Source: Epiperipatus broadwayi
Taxonomy: Eukaryota; Onychophora; Udeonychophora; Euonychophora; Peripatidae
Length of the DNA stretch: 64,000 nucleotides
NCBI GenBank assembly: GCA_028023455.1
Contig: JAQFVV010012489.1
Span: 4,198,575 to 4,262,574 of the forward strand
Direction of reading: 5' to 3'
The position numbers and the translations under genes were made by a program. Shown in pieces: positions 12,719 to 23,630 of this stretch (position 1 is its first letter; every line of letters starts with the position of its first letter). Below the pieces are notes generated by a model. The model made no database searches. It saw only the letters and a list, made by a program, of their open reading frames with translations, and was not told the origin of the DNA.

Positions 12719-12924
12719 TTAAATAATAAATATGTTAATTACATATCAACCAGTGAAGCTTTCTTTAAATTAAAAATCCTTTATAGCTAAGCATTTTGAG
12801 GGACATATTTAAACCCCATAATAATAGTTATTTAATTGATAATACATGATAAATAACACTTATTTGATTGTGTGTGAATGTTCACATAAAATATTCAAAT
12901 ATGCAAATCACTAAATATTCCATG
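12719..12924 (-). repeat. Inverted repeat arm (left), 3' end of Penelope-like element
   Basis: Reverse complement of 13284-13495 with scattered mismatches. It covers the last four codons of the Penelope-type reading frame plus about 190 bp of 3' untranslated sequence, and carries CCCCATAATAATAG and CATATCAACCAGT as landmarks. Confidence 0.85.
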
Positions 12925-13263
12925 CTTTGGAGAGAGTAAAGCGAGCCTCTCTTTTGTTTATGGCATTGTTATTATTGTGTATTAAATAGGCTTCCTTCAT
13001 TTTTCTTTCAACATTATCTCTCTCTGAACAAAAATCCTGGTGGCAATATTAGCATGTGTTTCACCAATGTATATAGTTTTACATCCTATTTGAGGGCACA
13101 TTACTCCATAAACAACCTGGGGAATGAATTTATGATTAATATGGTCCTTAGAATTATTAATTGCCTTATTAGTATTAAGAGGTATCCATATACTTATTCG
13201 AATGTCCTTGGAGAGACTCTTTATTATTTTAGATATAATATTTTTTATAAAAAGGATAGTTAA
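12911..13263 (-). pseudogene. Penelope-like element fragment: GIY-YIG endonuclease C-terminus
   Basis: Minus-strand translation gives IWIPLNTNKAINNSK, then VVYGVMCPQIGCK and TIYIGETHANIATR. This is the GIY-YIG core (VYG...YIG with the following Glu-Thr) and matches the endonuclease in the element at 9748 block by block. An internal deletion and frame disruption follow (about 13015-13035). The conserved C-terminus EAYLIHNNNNAINKREARF then ends in KAWNI and a stop at 12911. The reverse transcriptase part is missing. It is better preserved in its YIG motif than the 9748 copy, so it is a separate insertion, not a piece of that one. Confidence 0.85.
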
Positions 13264-13283
13264 ATACTTTCTCTCATCAAAAA

Positions 13284-13495
13284 CATGGAATATTTAATGA
13301 TTTGCATATTTGAATATTTTATGTGAACATTTACACACAGTTAAAAAAGCATTATTTATCATGTATCATCAATTAAATAGCTATGATTATGGGGTTTAAA
13401 TATTTCCCTGAAAGCACTTAACTATAAAAGATTTTTAATTTAAAGAAAGTTTTACTGGTTGATATGTAATTAATATATTTATATTTATTATTTAA
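13284..13495 (+). repeat. Inverted repeat arm (right), flipped 3' end of Penelope-like element
   Basis: Reverse complement of 12719-12924. It starts at CATGGAATATTTAATGATTTGC, the last codons of the frame read in the opposite direction, so the same 3' end occurs twice, head to head around the endonuclease fragment. Confidence 0.85.
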
Positions 13496-16435
13496 TAACT
13501 TAACAGTGAAGTAAATAAACCATTAATTTAATAAATTACTAACAACTAATTCTATTAAGTGTATACTGCATATCTAATTAAATTTGCTTTATATATATAT
13601 ATATATATATTGCAATGGATATGTAAATATACATGTTACATAAGATATTTCATGTTAAGGATATTTAGAAAAATAATAATATATATTAATAATAAAGATT
13701 GTCAGTTTAATAAATAAAATAAAGAGAATTTAGAATAAATGAAAAGTCGGTTAAAAGGTAAACAAACGGGAAATAAAATTCTGTATCCTAATCTCAATTT
13801 AAAAGAAAAGAAAAATAAAATAGGGAAAAATATAATTAACACTTAAATAGAATACTTTTGTTATTGGTCCAGTGAAGTGAAACTCTGAAACTTTTAATTG
13901 GTCAAGTGACAAACTTTTTGATACAAATATTTTCATCTTTTAATGTATATTAATTTTAGTTTCATTTTCAAAAAGTATATTAATTATTTGTAATGTTAAG
14001 AAATTAAACGAAAGTTATTTCAAAAATATATTTTTATTTGTATTTTATAGAAATATTCAAAAGTGGAAAAATCAAAGAAAATATTACGAATGAATTAGAA
14101 GCATTATAAATGTCATTTAGATCCCTACCAGATTTCACGTTACGAATTTTTTAAGAATTTTTTAGGAAAAATCTTAACGTCTTTCTCAAAATAATTATAC
14201 TTTCAGCATATTATTAAAAAAATACACCAAAAATACATTATAATGCCAGAAAAATATTCTAAATCATTAATCTTTGTTTGAAAATCAAATAAACAGCTTG
14301 GAGCAATCTAACCTCTTGACAAGATGTCAAAAATTGCTGCTACGGCTGGTTTCTTTTTCAATTTACAATCGTGTAAAGTATACAATTTTTTAATAAAACC
14401 TTACTACTTTTGTAAAATAACTATATTTTTATTAGAAATATTAGATTTTATGAAAATTATTTATAATATGTATGAAACATAATAAAAAAAACATTCCAAA
14501 ACATATATTTTCATTTTAGCGGTGAAAAAATATTTAACAGAATCATCAACCAATAAGAATTAGGAATAGATTGGGAATAGATTATCCAACCAATCAAAAC
14601 TGGCCTTCTTCTTTTGTTCAACTTAAAATCCTCCTTGTATTGATTTTTTACTTGTAAAATGATTCAAAAGAGGGCAGCATCTTATAGACCTTGCTCTAAG
14701 CTTTAATACGGGTATTTTTTCTTCAATGTAACTAAAAAATTGGCTGAGTTAGAGCAATCTAAAGGTGACAACCGCGATATCGCATTTCAGGCTATTAAAA
14801 AGTTAAAGTATAAAGTAAGAATTTTAATTAGATTTACTATTTGAAATGATGGTTTACCTTATCTTTTAACTAAAAGAAAAAATTTCAAAATATTACTAAA
14901 TATAATAAAAAACAGAAGAAACTAAACTGTAACTTTAAATTGTAAAGGTAACTCAAAGATTATAAATTACTTAGTGAAATAATTTGAAATAAAATATTAA
15001 TTATGAAGAAAGAAAAGAAAAAGATAATTTCAATAAAAATAATTGTACAGAATTATTGTGTAAAATTATTTAATTAGAGAAAATTATCACCTCATCAAAA
15101 ATCAAAATAATTTTGTAAATTATCTAATCATGAAGGGATTGTTTTACTGTAAATCAATCATCTATCCAACTGATTAAATAATAAATACTGTAATAAATGT
15201 TGTAATTAAATATATAGATATTATAATAAAAGATTAACTAATTGAAAATAAAAATAAAAATTTACTAATGATGTGGGTGATCTCAGACAATGCTTTTGTC
15301 AAGAATATAAAGGCTACTAAATTTCCATTAAAATTATTTTACTGTTATTTTGATTCTGATCCTGTTAATTGGATTTGGAAGTTGCCAGTTATATTAATTT
15401 TGCTTATGTATCACCCACTGAGTTTATCAAAAATGACCAGTTCATACTTTAGTGATGTATAGTTATTTATGCAGATGTTCTAACATCATCACACAGTGCT
15501 AAACTCATAGTAGGATGTTCACTGGGTTTTCATCATCTAGTTTCTGCACATAAGATAGCCTGGGATGTGACTTACCATTGCTGAGACATTTACCCATTAC
15601 TATGAAAGACTTCTGAACATGGCCACAAAGATATATGCTGCCCACAAAAAGAAAATACAAGGCATTAAAAAAAACTGGAAACCTGTTCAAGAATACAGAC
15701 ACAAACTATTTAAACTGTCAAGAATACAGAAGTGATCACACCAAAAAACTATCACAAAACTTAGGTTAATATAAGATAATAATTCAAACTCTAGATGTAA
15801 AATGATATACAGGGGTAATATTTCATTCTCTTAATAAACTTTCATAAAATTATAAATGATACATTCTTACTATGTGTTAAAGTATATTTAACTATAAAAA
15901 ATAACATTATAATTAGTTTGATTAAATTTTATTTTTTATTCTTATAATTTTTTGTAAATAAATATGTTGTTTTAATATGCTAATTTGGCTTAAATTCTCT
16001 CTTTCTGTATCTCACCATATAACATAATTAAGATCAAATTTGTCAATTATGTTGTTTGTGTTTAAATATACATTTTTCTGATAACAAAAGTTAGGTAAGT
16101 TTCTTGTTGATTTGAGCTAGTTATAGACTCAAGCACTTGGTGTGTGTAAATTCTTTTTTGGTGGGTATTCCAGACAAATTGAATGGATAGTGCTCACAGA
16201 GATTTATCCCCAGTATAAATAAAAGTATCCACAAGAGAGATTGCTTCTAGAAGTTATCAAAAAAGTGCAACTATCTTTAAAGGTGGTCAGGATTTATAGA
16301 CAATCTCACCTTCCCACTGGTATGGTTAGTATATAAAAACATTGACCATATTAACGTCTTTGTTTGTGTAATAGTGTTTCAAAGTTATATAAGTTATTAT
16401 TGTGAAAATTTAAAAATAATAAAAAGTAGATATCC

Positions 16436-16440
<5 letters not shown>
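13496..16440. other. AT-rich DNA, no gene recognised
   Basis: Contains a short TA repeat near 13591-13610 and several sequences with ATTGG/CCAAT words (13860-13910, 14545-14600). No open frame above 70 codons and no domain recognised. 15490-15720 is somewhat richer in G and C, but its translations show nothing I recognise. Confidence 0.5.

Positions 16441-16441
<1 letters not shown>

Positions 16442-16493
<52 letters not shown>
16442..16493. repeat. (TA)n microsatellite
   Basis: About 26 uninterrupted TA units. Confidence 0.97.
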
Positions 16494-16497
<4 letters not shown>

Positions 16498-17379
16498 TTG
16501 ATATAATATCAGTCTTCAAAAAATAATTATATAATTAATCTATAACTCATTTATTTGGCAATCTGGTTTTTGTTTTGTTCATAAGATAGTTCATAATTTT
16601 TTTTAAGTTTATCTATTCAATCAATTGTTCAGAGCAACAAATAACTATCATATCTGCCTTTAGTACAACTTTTTAAAGAAGTCCTTCATATCTATGTCTG
16701 CCTTGAAATTAATAGAAAATTGTAAATACGGATAATGCATACAAAAAGAATAATATCATAAAAATTATATTGGTATCAGAAAATTATATATTTGTTCTTT
16801 GAAATAATAAATAAACCCAATAAATTCAGGCAACTATGCCAGATAGTTTACTGTTAAACATATTAATATTTTAGATTTTATATTCATTTCATTCTTTTAA
16901 GAAAAGAATGTAAAATTTATTTATCCCTTTATGAACCCATAAATAAGCAATTTATTTATTAATAAATAATTTAATTAATTTATTGCATGTCACTGTTTTT
17001 CAAAATGCACTGACTGCATAGAATTTTAAAGTTATTTGCACTTTGATTAGAATTGATTATTGTAAATTTGAGCTTTTTAGAGTGTGATATTTGAGTGGTT
17101 TTATACATTTTAGAGTAAATAAATCATATAATTATTTTATTATAAATATTATTTATTCATTTACAAATAAACATTTATTTGTTATCTATTCATAAATAAA
17201 TCAGATAGTGATTATTATGTTATCTTGTAGTATCATTTTCATGATAAATGCTTACTTGCTGTATACATATTAGATTAAATAACATATTTTTAAATAAATA
17301 TTATTTATTTACAAATAAATTATATATAACATTCTCTTATTTTTCTCCTTCACTTTTTTTGCATATCTTCATATAATCA

Positions 17380-17566
17380 TATATATTATTTATAATACTT
17401 CACTCATATACACTTTAATGCAATTAATTTTCTTAAAAACTTCTTTATTTTCTTACAGTTTCGACTGTCCAGTGACAGTTGAAACTGTAAGAAAATAAAG
17501 AAGTTTTTAAGAAAATTAATTGCATTAAAGTGTATATGAGTGAAGTATTATAAATAATATATATAA
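17380..17566. repeat. Near-perfect 187-bp hairpin (MITE-like)
   Basis: The left arm 17380-17469 is the reverse complement of 17474-17566, with only about one or two mismatches seen and a 4-base loop (CAGT, 17470-17473). The stem runs from the centre (CTTACAGTTT... against ...AAACTGTAAG) out to the TA-rich tips (ATATATTATTTATAATACTT). No ORF. Such symmetry points to a very recent element or to selection for the stem. Confidence 0.9.
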
Positions 17567-18644
17567 CATTAGTAAATTATTCAATAATCTGTTTTAAAGG
17601 TTTTACTAAATTTTCATAATTGAGCATCAACAAATATTTTTTAAATTTATTTCATGGCTTAATATGTTTTAAAAATAATATTTACTAAATAAAATAATTA
17701 TCCTAGTATTTTTATGAGAGCCTGTATATTTGTTATCAATGACTTAAAAAGAGAGGACATTATAAGGTGAAAATTGCCTAGAAAATGATTCTATCATTAG
17801 ACAATATGAACAGTGAGCTATTAAATTGGCAGTAGATAGATATTGAAAAAGATCCAATCAAAAGAAGTAATTTACTTTTAAAACAAAAAAAGTTCTACCA
17901 AAGAGATTGATTGGTTTTAAGTTATGAGAAAGTAAAATATCAACTTTCTGCTTCTACTTTTGTTTTTTCTCTCATCACTAATATATCGTTTGTACTTTTT
18001 TACTTCTCAGTGTATACTGTAGTTTCTTTCCATTTTATAGATTTCTCAGCTAATATAAAACAATACTGATAGTTTTATTTTTACAGATAAGAAGCGTGAA
18101 TAATGAAGGACTCCTCACAATGTAGAAATAAATAGATGTGTTATAAACTGTAAGCCATGAAAAAGTTGCACAGCTTGATGACTTATCATCCATTTTATTG
18201 TAACACATTAAATATAGAGATTATAATGTATTGTCTAATATATGTATCCACCATCTACTTGACTAGATTTGAATCTGGATCAAATAAACTGAAGATTTTT
18301 TCATGTTCTCAAACAGATCCCTGCCACTTTCTGAAATTAATCAGTAAATATGTATCTGATTATTTTTAACTAAGAGTAAAAAAGAAGTTTAAAGAAACAC
18401 AAAAATTATAAAAGACAAAATCCTACACTCTCTACAATTGCTAAAACTTATCATTTATGCTCCCCCCCCCATCCTTTTTATGTGGAGAATTGTTAAAGAT
18501 ATTTTTGTTTAACACTTGTTTAAAGAGAAAAAAAGATTATTTTATTGCACATTAATGTGGCCATTAACTTTACTATGATATAACATTAGTGTTTTCTACC
18601 ACTAAATATCACATGATCACCATCTTATGCTAGCACATAACTGT
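17567..18644. other. AT-rich DNA, no gene recognised
   Basis: Only short frames (70 codons at 18157). Contains a C9 run at about 18463-18471. Confidence 0.5.
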
Positions 18645-18826
18645 TAGTAAACAGGCAAAAACTCTCCATATAGTAGTGCCACCTTGTGCTAACCAGAGTA
18701 AAACTAGTCTGGGGATATTGGATGAGTAGGCACTAGTATTTTATGCACAAGCCTTCTGGCATCCATTGATTACTCTGGTTAGCATAAGGTGACACTACTA
18801 TATGGAGAATTTTTGCCTGTTTATTA
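18645..18826. mobile_element. Hairpin element, family H1, short copy
   Basis: Terminal inverted repeats of ~55 bp: AAACAGGCAAAAACTCTCC...TAACCAGAGTAA (18648-18701) against TTACTCTGGTTAG...GGAGAATTTTTGCCTGTTTA (18770-18823). The centre (GGATATTGGATGAGTAGGCA) recurs in the copies at 34.7 and 36.6 kb. No coding capacity; typical of a non-autonomous DNA transposon. Confidence 0.85.
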
Positions 18827-19442
18827 GTGTTTTCTATTAGTATAATTTATAACATTCCCATTTAACAATTAAAATATCACAAAAGTGATGCTTTTTCCAC
18901 CAATCATCTAAAGACAACTAAAAACGTCTGAGTATCCACGAAATTAAATTAAAGATAGCAGAGAAGATCAAGATAAAAAGAAGATAGTATAATGTAAAGA
19001 ATTTCTTTTCTATCGCATGATCAATGGAGCACGAGTATAAAAATAATAGAATGATCACAATAAATAATCAACAGGTTCAGCTTAAATACATTGTTTCAAT
19101 TATTCTGGCAATTAATCCAAACATCCTTAATTTTTAAGACAATTACATTTATTTTTGAATTAATTAGCTCAGATTAAAAAATCGTTTGAAATGAATTGAG
19201 AAAAGGTTATTCATAAACAACAGTTCTTTTTTATAAAATAGGCTGTATTACTATAAACCTGATGGCATGTAACTGTTTATAAAAAAATAAAAATACATAC
19301 GAATTTCAAAGTAAATATAAAACTTTTATCTGGAAGTTGATTTTTGATGTCTAAGCTAATTATGTTGTTATTGGTAGATAGATAATCAAATAATTTATTG
19401 TTCAGGAGTTCACAAAAAATTAGAATATTGTAAATAATGAAG

Positions 19443-19510
19443 CTGGGCTGCGATCCATGGATCTAGAACGTCAGAGCTCCTTACACTACCACTGCATTAC
19501 ACCATTCACG
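19443..19510 (-). repeat. Possible decayed tRNA-derived sequence
   Basis: On the minus strand the order GCAGTGGTAGTGTAAGG (A-box-like), GCTCTGACGTTCTAGA and ATCCATGGATCGCAG (B-box-like) resembles the tRNA-related head of a SINE or a tRNA pseudogene. The B box is degenerate and no tail or target duplication is visible. Confidence 0.3.
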
Positions 19511-20528
19511 ATATACTTAATGGTTTCTCAAGCAGGTATTTAGCTAAACATAGTTAATGAATGAAGATTTTTACAAAATCTGGGTTGATCAGATGAGAAT
19601 TGAAGCATAAGTATAATAGATACAATCGAAGTCAATGTTGACAAAAAATGCAACGTTTTTGTGACATTTTGTTTTTACTCATTTGCTTCGATACATCTTA
19701 TATTACAGACTTTAATATGTGCAAAAGAGAAATAATTTGAAATTTTAATTTTTTTCTTTAAAGATGATTTTGTTTATCTTATTTAATTATTACTTCCTGC
19801 AGCTAATTTTCTTGCTTTATTAGAGAGCTCATAAAATATTTTACTTCGAAATAAAGTTGTCTTTCATCCTAAAGCGTCAATAATTAAGTTTTTTTTTTTT
19901 TTTGCTTTTTTCCAACTTCTCATTTGAATTTACATTTTGTACTTTTTTTTATTTTTATCTTAATCAAATGTCTATTAGCAAGCAATTATTTGCCACCTTG
20001 TTTAGATTTTAATCTTATAGTTAATAAGATAACCTTTGATCTAAGGTTGTTTAACAGTCGCTGGGTTTTATTATTGAATTTCTTCTAATGAATATATTAA
20101 GAGATAAATTTAAACCGCATCATAACAGTTCATTAAATTTTAAAATAAAATTATGGTACAAATTTTTATAAATAATGAGGTTTTTTTTTTTTTTAATGAA
20201 TTGTTAATTTTATTAAGATGAGATTGATATAATTTTTTTTTTTTTAATAAATACAAAAATAGAACAATTTTACAACAAATTTCGTTTAGAGATGTTTATT
20301 TTAAAATAACAACTTTCACTTTAGTACTTGTAATTGTATAAACAGTGCAATATTATCAGTAAATATGTGTATGGGTGTGCTTGTGTGTGCATATATGTGT
20401 AAAATCTAGATTTTTAAATACTCACGTAAAAGACACTCGGAATTGTATGCATTTTTTTTTTTTTTAATTTACCAACTTTTCTTATTAAAAAGTTATTGTA
20501 AAAAGAACAATGATGAAGTCAAACGTTG

Positions 20529-20633
20529 ATAACTGAGAGGTCAGCACAGCAGCTGCCTTGCAACTGCTTGCTTGCAGACAGTTGTCGCGGGTTCGCTTCG
20601 CGGCCGATGCTTTGACATATGGGAGGGGGGAGG
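20529..20633 (+). mobile_element. Decayed tRNA-derived SINE copy
   Basis: Matches the SINE at 52893: ACTGAGAGGTCAGC (A box), CTTGCAGACAGTTG, GGGTTCGCTTCGCGGCCGAT (B box) and GCTTTGACAT. A short possible target duplication, ACAATGAT, lies at 20507-20514 and 20634-20641. More diverged than the 52.9 kb copy. Confidence 0.7.
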
Positions 20634-21204
20634 ACAATGATAGTAAAATGATAAATACTTGTATCGTGGTTATTTACGAGGTAATATGTCATTTGAGCAG
20701 TCAAATGGCAGCTTGAACAAAACAGTTTCATTTAATTGAACAAAAATTGGGTTTACCTTCACTGTTCCCAGTTGTTTTCCTTTACTGTTCTCAGTTGAAA
20801 ATCGATCCATAAAATCTAGGGCTTGAATTAATCACTCTACAAAGCGATTAAACATCACTTTCAATTAGTATATGATTTGATAGATATCTCATATAGCAGT
20901 TAAAATTCTCATATGAAAAATACATTCATCACATTTGTCTTTGAGTAAATTGAAGAAAAGTGTTGCAATTATATATTATGTTGGTTTACTTTTCCTATGC
21001 AATTATAGTTCATATAAATACTAAAAATGCTGAGTAAGAAAAGCTTAAAAATAAAAGTTTTATTATAGTATGCTGAGCAGCTTTTGATATCTTAATCCTG
21101 ATATCATACTCATAGCAATAACTAGTGGTTAAGAGGGTTGTGGGTAAATATCTAATGTAAAATTTATGTAAATGTACGCAAATAAGTTAAATGGTTCACT
21201 TTTT

Positions 21205-21690
21205 AAAGAGAGAGGAACAGGACCCCTTTTTATTTATTGAATTAGCAATGTTGGCAACATGCCAAGCTTTCTTTATCTTGCATTTAGAATCATTCCTTTT
21301 TTTACATACAACACTACCTGATTTAGGTTCAAATGTGTGGTATGTTTTTGTGCCCTAGAAATAAGAATTTGTGGTCTGGATTCTTTTTCATTCTTTTATA
21401 CAGGTATTGGTGTTGGGACAATCTTGCTGTAAAGCTGGCATGGGATTCTCCAAAGTAAGCAGCACTGCAGTTAGTTTAGCTGCATGAAATCTTGTAAACA
21501 TTATGAGGGGTTTGCTCACTGGGAAGTTAAGCTTTTGAGTTGTTTTACAATGGGTGGGATTCAAAGGCTGACTCTATATGAATCAGAGCAGATTTTATTT
21601 ATGCTTTAGGAAACATTAGGGATATATTGGGAAATGATATCCAGGGCTTGATGTCAGTTGGTGCAGATATAGCTCTGATCTTCTTGTACA
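21205..21690 (-). pseudogene. Old Penelope-like remnant: GIY-YIG endonuclease region
   Basis: Minus-strand translation yields VYKISCS, a stop, then TNCSAAYFGESHASFTARL and SQHQY. This follows the order and spacing of VYSVTC...SIYYGETKANI...SQHKY in the element at 9748. The upstream part gives HPL, a stop, then NNSKA, like the linker before that domain. The downstream part gives NDSKCKIKKAWHVANIANS and INKKGSC, like its C-terminus (NDIKHKIKEACFIAG...AINRKDSC). Several stops and frame changes. The most decayed of the three Penelope remnants. Confidence 0.75.
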
Positions 21691-21699
21691 ATAATGTTC

Positions 21700-21830
21700 T
21701 AGATGTTTAAACACATAAACAATGCACTTTAAAAAAAAGAAAGAAAATGCATTGGTTAAGATTTTATGTGTTTAAACAGCAAAACTCTCCATACAATTAA
21801 TGTGCTAGTATAGGAAATGTGATCATGTGA
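21700..21830. repeat. Small hairpin and partial family H1 end
   Basis: GTTTAAACACATAAA near 21707 pairs with TTTATGTGTTTAAAC near 21763. It is followed by AAACTCTCCATACA, the terminal sequence of the H1 hairpin family, then unrelated DNA. Confidence 0.45.
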
Positions 21831-23457
21831 TTTTATGTGTTTATTCTTGCTTTGCCTGTCTACTATGGACAAGTATATGTTCATTTACTGACTAGATAAG
21901 TGGCTATCTAGTCATGATGGTTGAATGTCATCATATAAAAAAAACCATAAGCTGTACTTATAATTTGAAAAAATCTAGGTTTCAAATTTAAATTTTGAGC
22001 ATTATAGAAATTTTTTCATTCTGAAAAGATGAATGTCCAGTTTTTTTGATACCAAATTGTTTATAATCTTTTTATTATTGCATTTTTTGTCTGACTTTTA
22101 TATGTATAAATGTAAAACTATATTTAATTAAATCTGGTTCTAATAATAAATGAATAAAAGCATGATTTTTTTTTTTAACTTTGAAATTTAACTCTTGATT
22201 GAACTATGTGCTAGATTGTTTTACATTTTGCTTCGAGTGATTGAGCACTGTAAGGTTGTTGGATTAATATTTTATAGATTTTTTTTAATAAATTACAAGA
22301 CTTTTATATATTTTTTAATTAAAGACAATATTTTTAAAGATGTATTTCACTCTTTTCAAATTATTCAAGAATGATTTAATTTCTCTTTTTATAATATGAT
22401 TTAATTTTTGCAACAAATGGATTAGAGAGAAGCAAAATACCTTTCATTCATTAACAGAGAACTAATTTTTAATTATAAAATTGTTAATTGCAAGACACTT
22501 TAAATTTTTTTTTAGAATAAATATGATGTTTTAAATAATATATACTTTATTGAAGTTACTCAAAATATTTTAAAATATATTAAGCAAAAATGACTGAAAA
22601 CATCGTGCCTATATATTAGAGGGTCAAAGTTCCACTTATTTATAAGTAGAAATATAACAATTTGTGTAATATACATATAAATCTGACGATATACAGTTGC
22701 CATCATAATCAATAAAAACAATTACTTTTAGAGGTAATGTTTCACTATTTACAACATTGGCAATACATTTTTGGGTTATTACTGCCTCATAGCAATAGAA
22801 ATTGCACATTATAAAAGATTATATATCTAATTTATTATCTATTTGTATTATCCTTGTACAAGTTGTAAACTGAAATGATACTGAAAGGGTGATAGTTATA
22901 TGAATTATTTAGTATTTGTATACAACAATCAAAGCATATACTCCATCCATTATATAATTTTCTCTATCATTTTACAACAAGCTTTCTATTCTCAGCAAAA
23001 TTGGTCATCAGATGGCACTGCTAAATTCTCCAATAGCAGTCATCATTACTTCTATTACCCTATCTAAACTACTGACTGAAAATATACTTATGTTTTGAAT
23101 TAAGACCAATATGCATTCACATGGGGGAAATGGGTTCCATTCAATTCTAAATGATTGCTTTCTTTTTTTTTTTTTTGACAAGTCATTGAGTATGGCCTTG
23201 TCCCAGTTCTATTTTTGCCTGACATGTTTTGTAATATTTTTGAAAAACTCTGAAGCATTATTTATAAAGACAAACACATTTCTGGAAAAATCTAGATGTC
23301 TTAAGTAATTTCTATTTATTCCTTTACTTTCTCACTTTCATTCACAAAATATTTTTCATATAATTAATGGTAATGTTGAAATTTTAATATACATTTTTTG
23401 GAACAATGTAATTCAAAATAAATACATACAAAATGTATATACAGAAAAGCTTTATTT
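21831..23457. other. AT-rich DNA, no gene recognised
   Basis: Only short open frames, none with a recognisable domain. Confidence 0.5.
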
Positions 23458-23630
23458 AATTCTAGCAACATGGGATGTTTAACATGCTTTTGACTACCTG
23501 GTAGTCATATCCATAGCAATAGTTGTCCCATGTCTTGTTTATACTTTGATAACTCCTCAGGCAACTATTGTTATGAATATAATTACGTGGTAGTCGAAAT
23601 CAAGCTAAGCATACCATATTGTTAGAATTA
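23458..23630. mobile_element. Hairpin element, family H2
   Basis: Inverted repeats 23458-23525 and 23562-23630 (AATTCTAGCAACATGG...CCATAGCAATAGTTG against CAACTATTGTTATGAA...CATATTGTTAGAATT) with a ~36 bp loop. A related half (TGATATCATACTCATAGCAATAA) lies near 21100. Non-coding. Confidence 0.75.
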
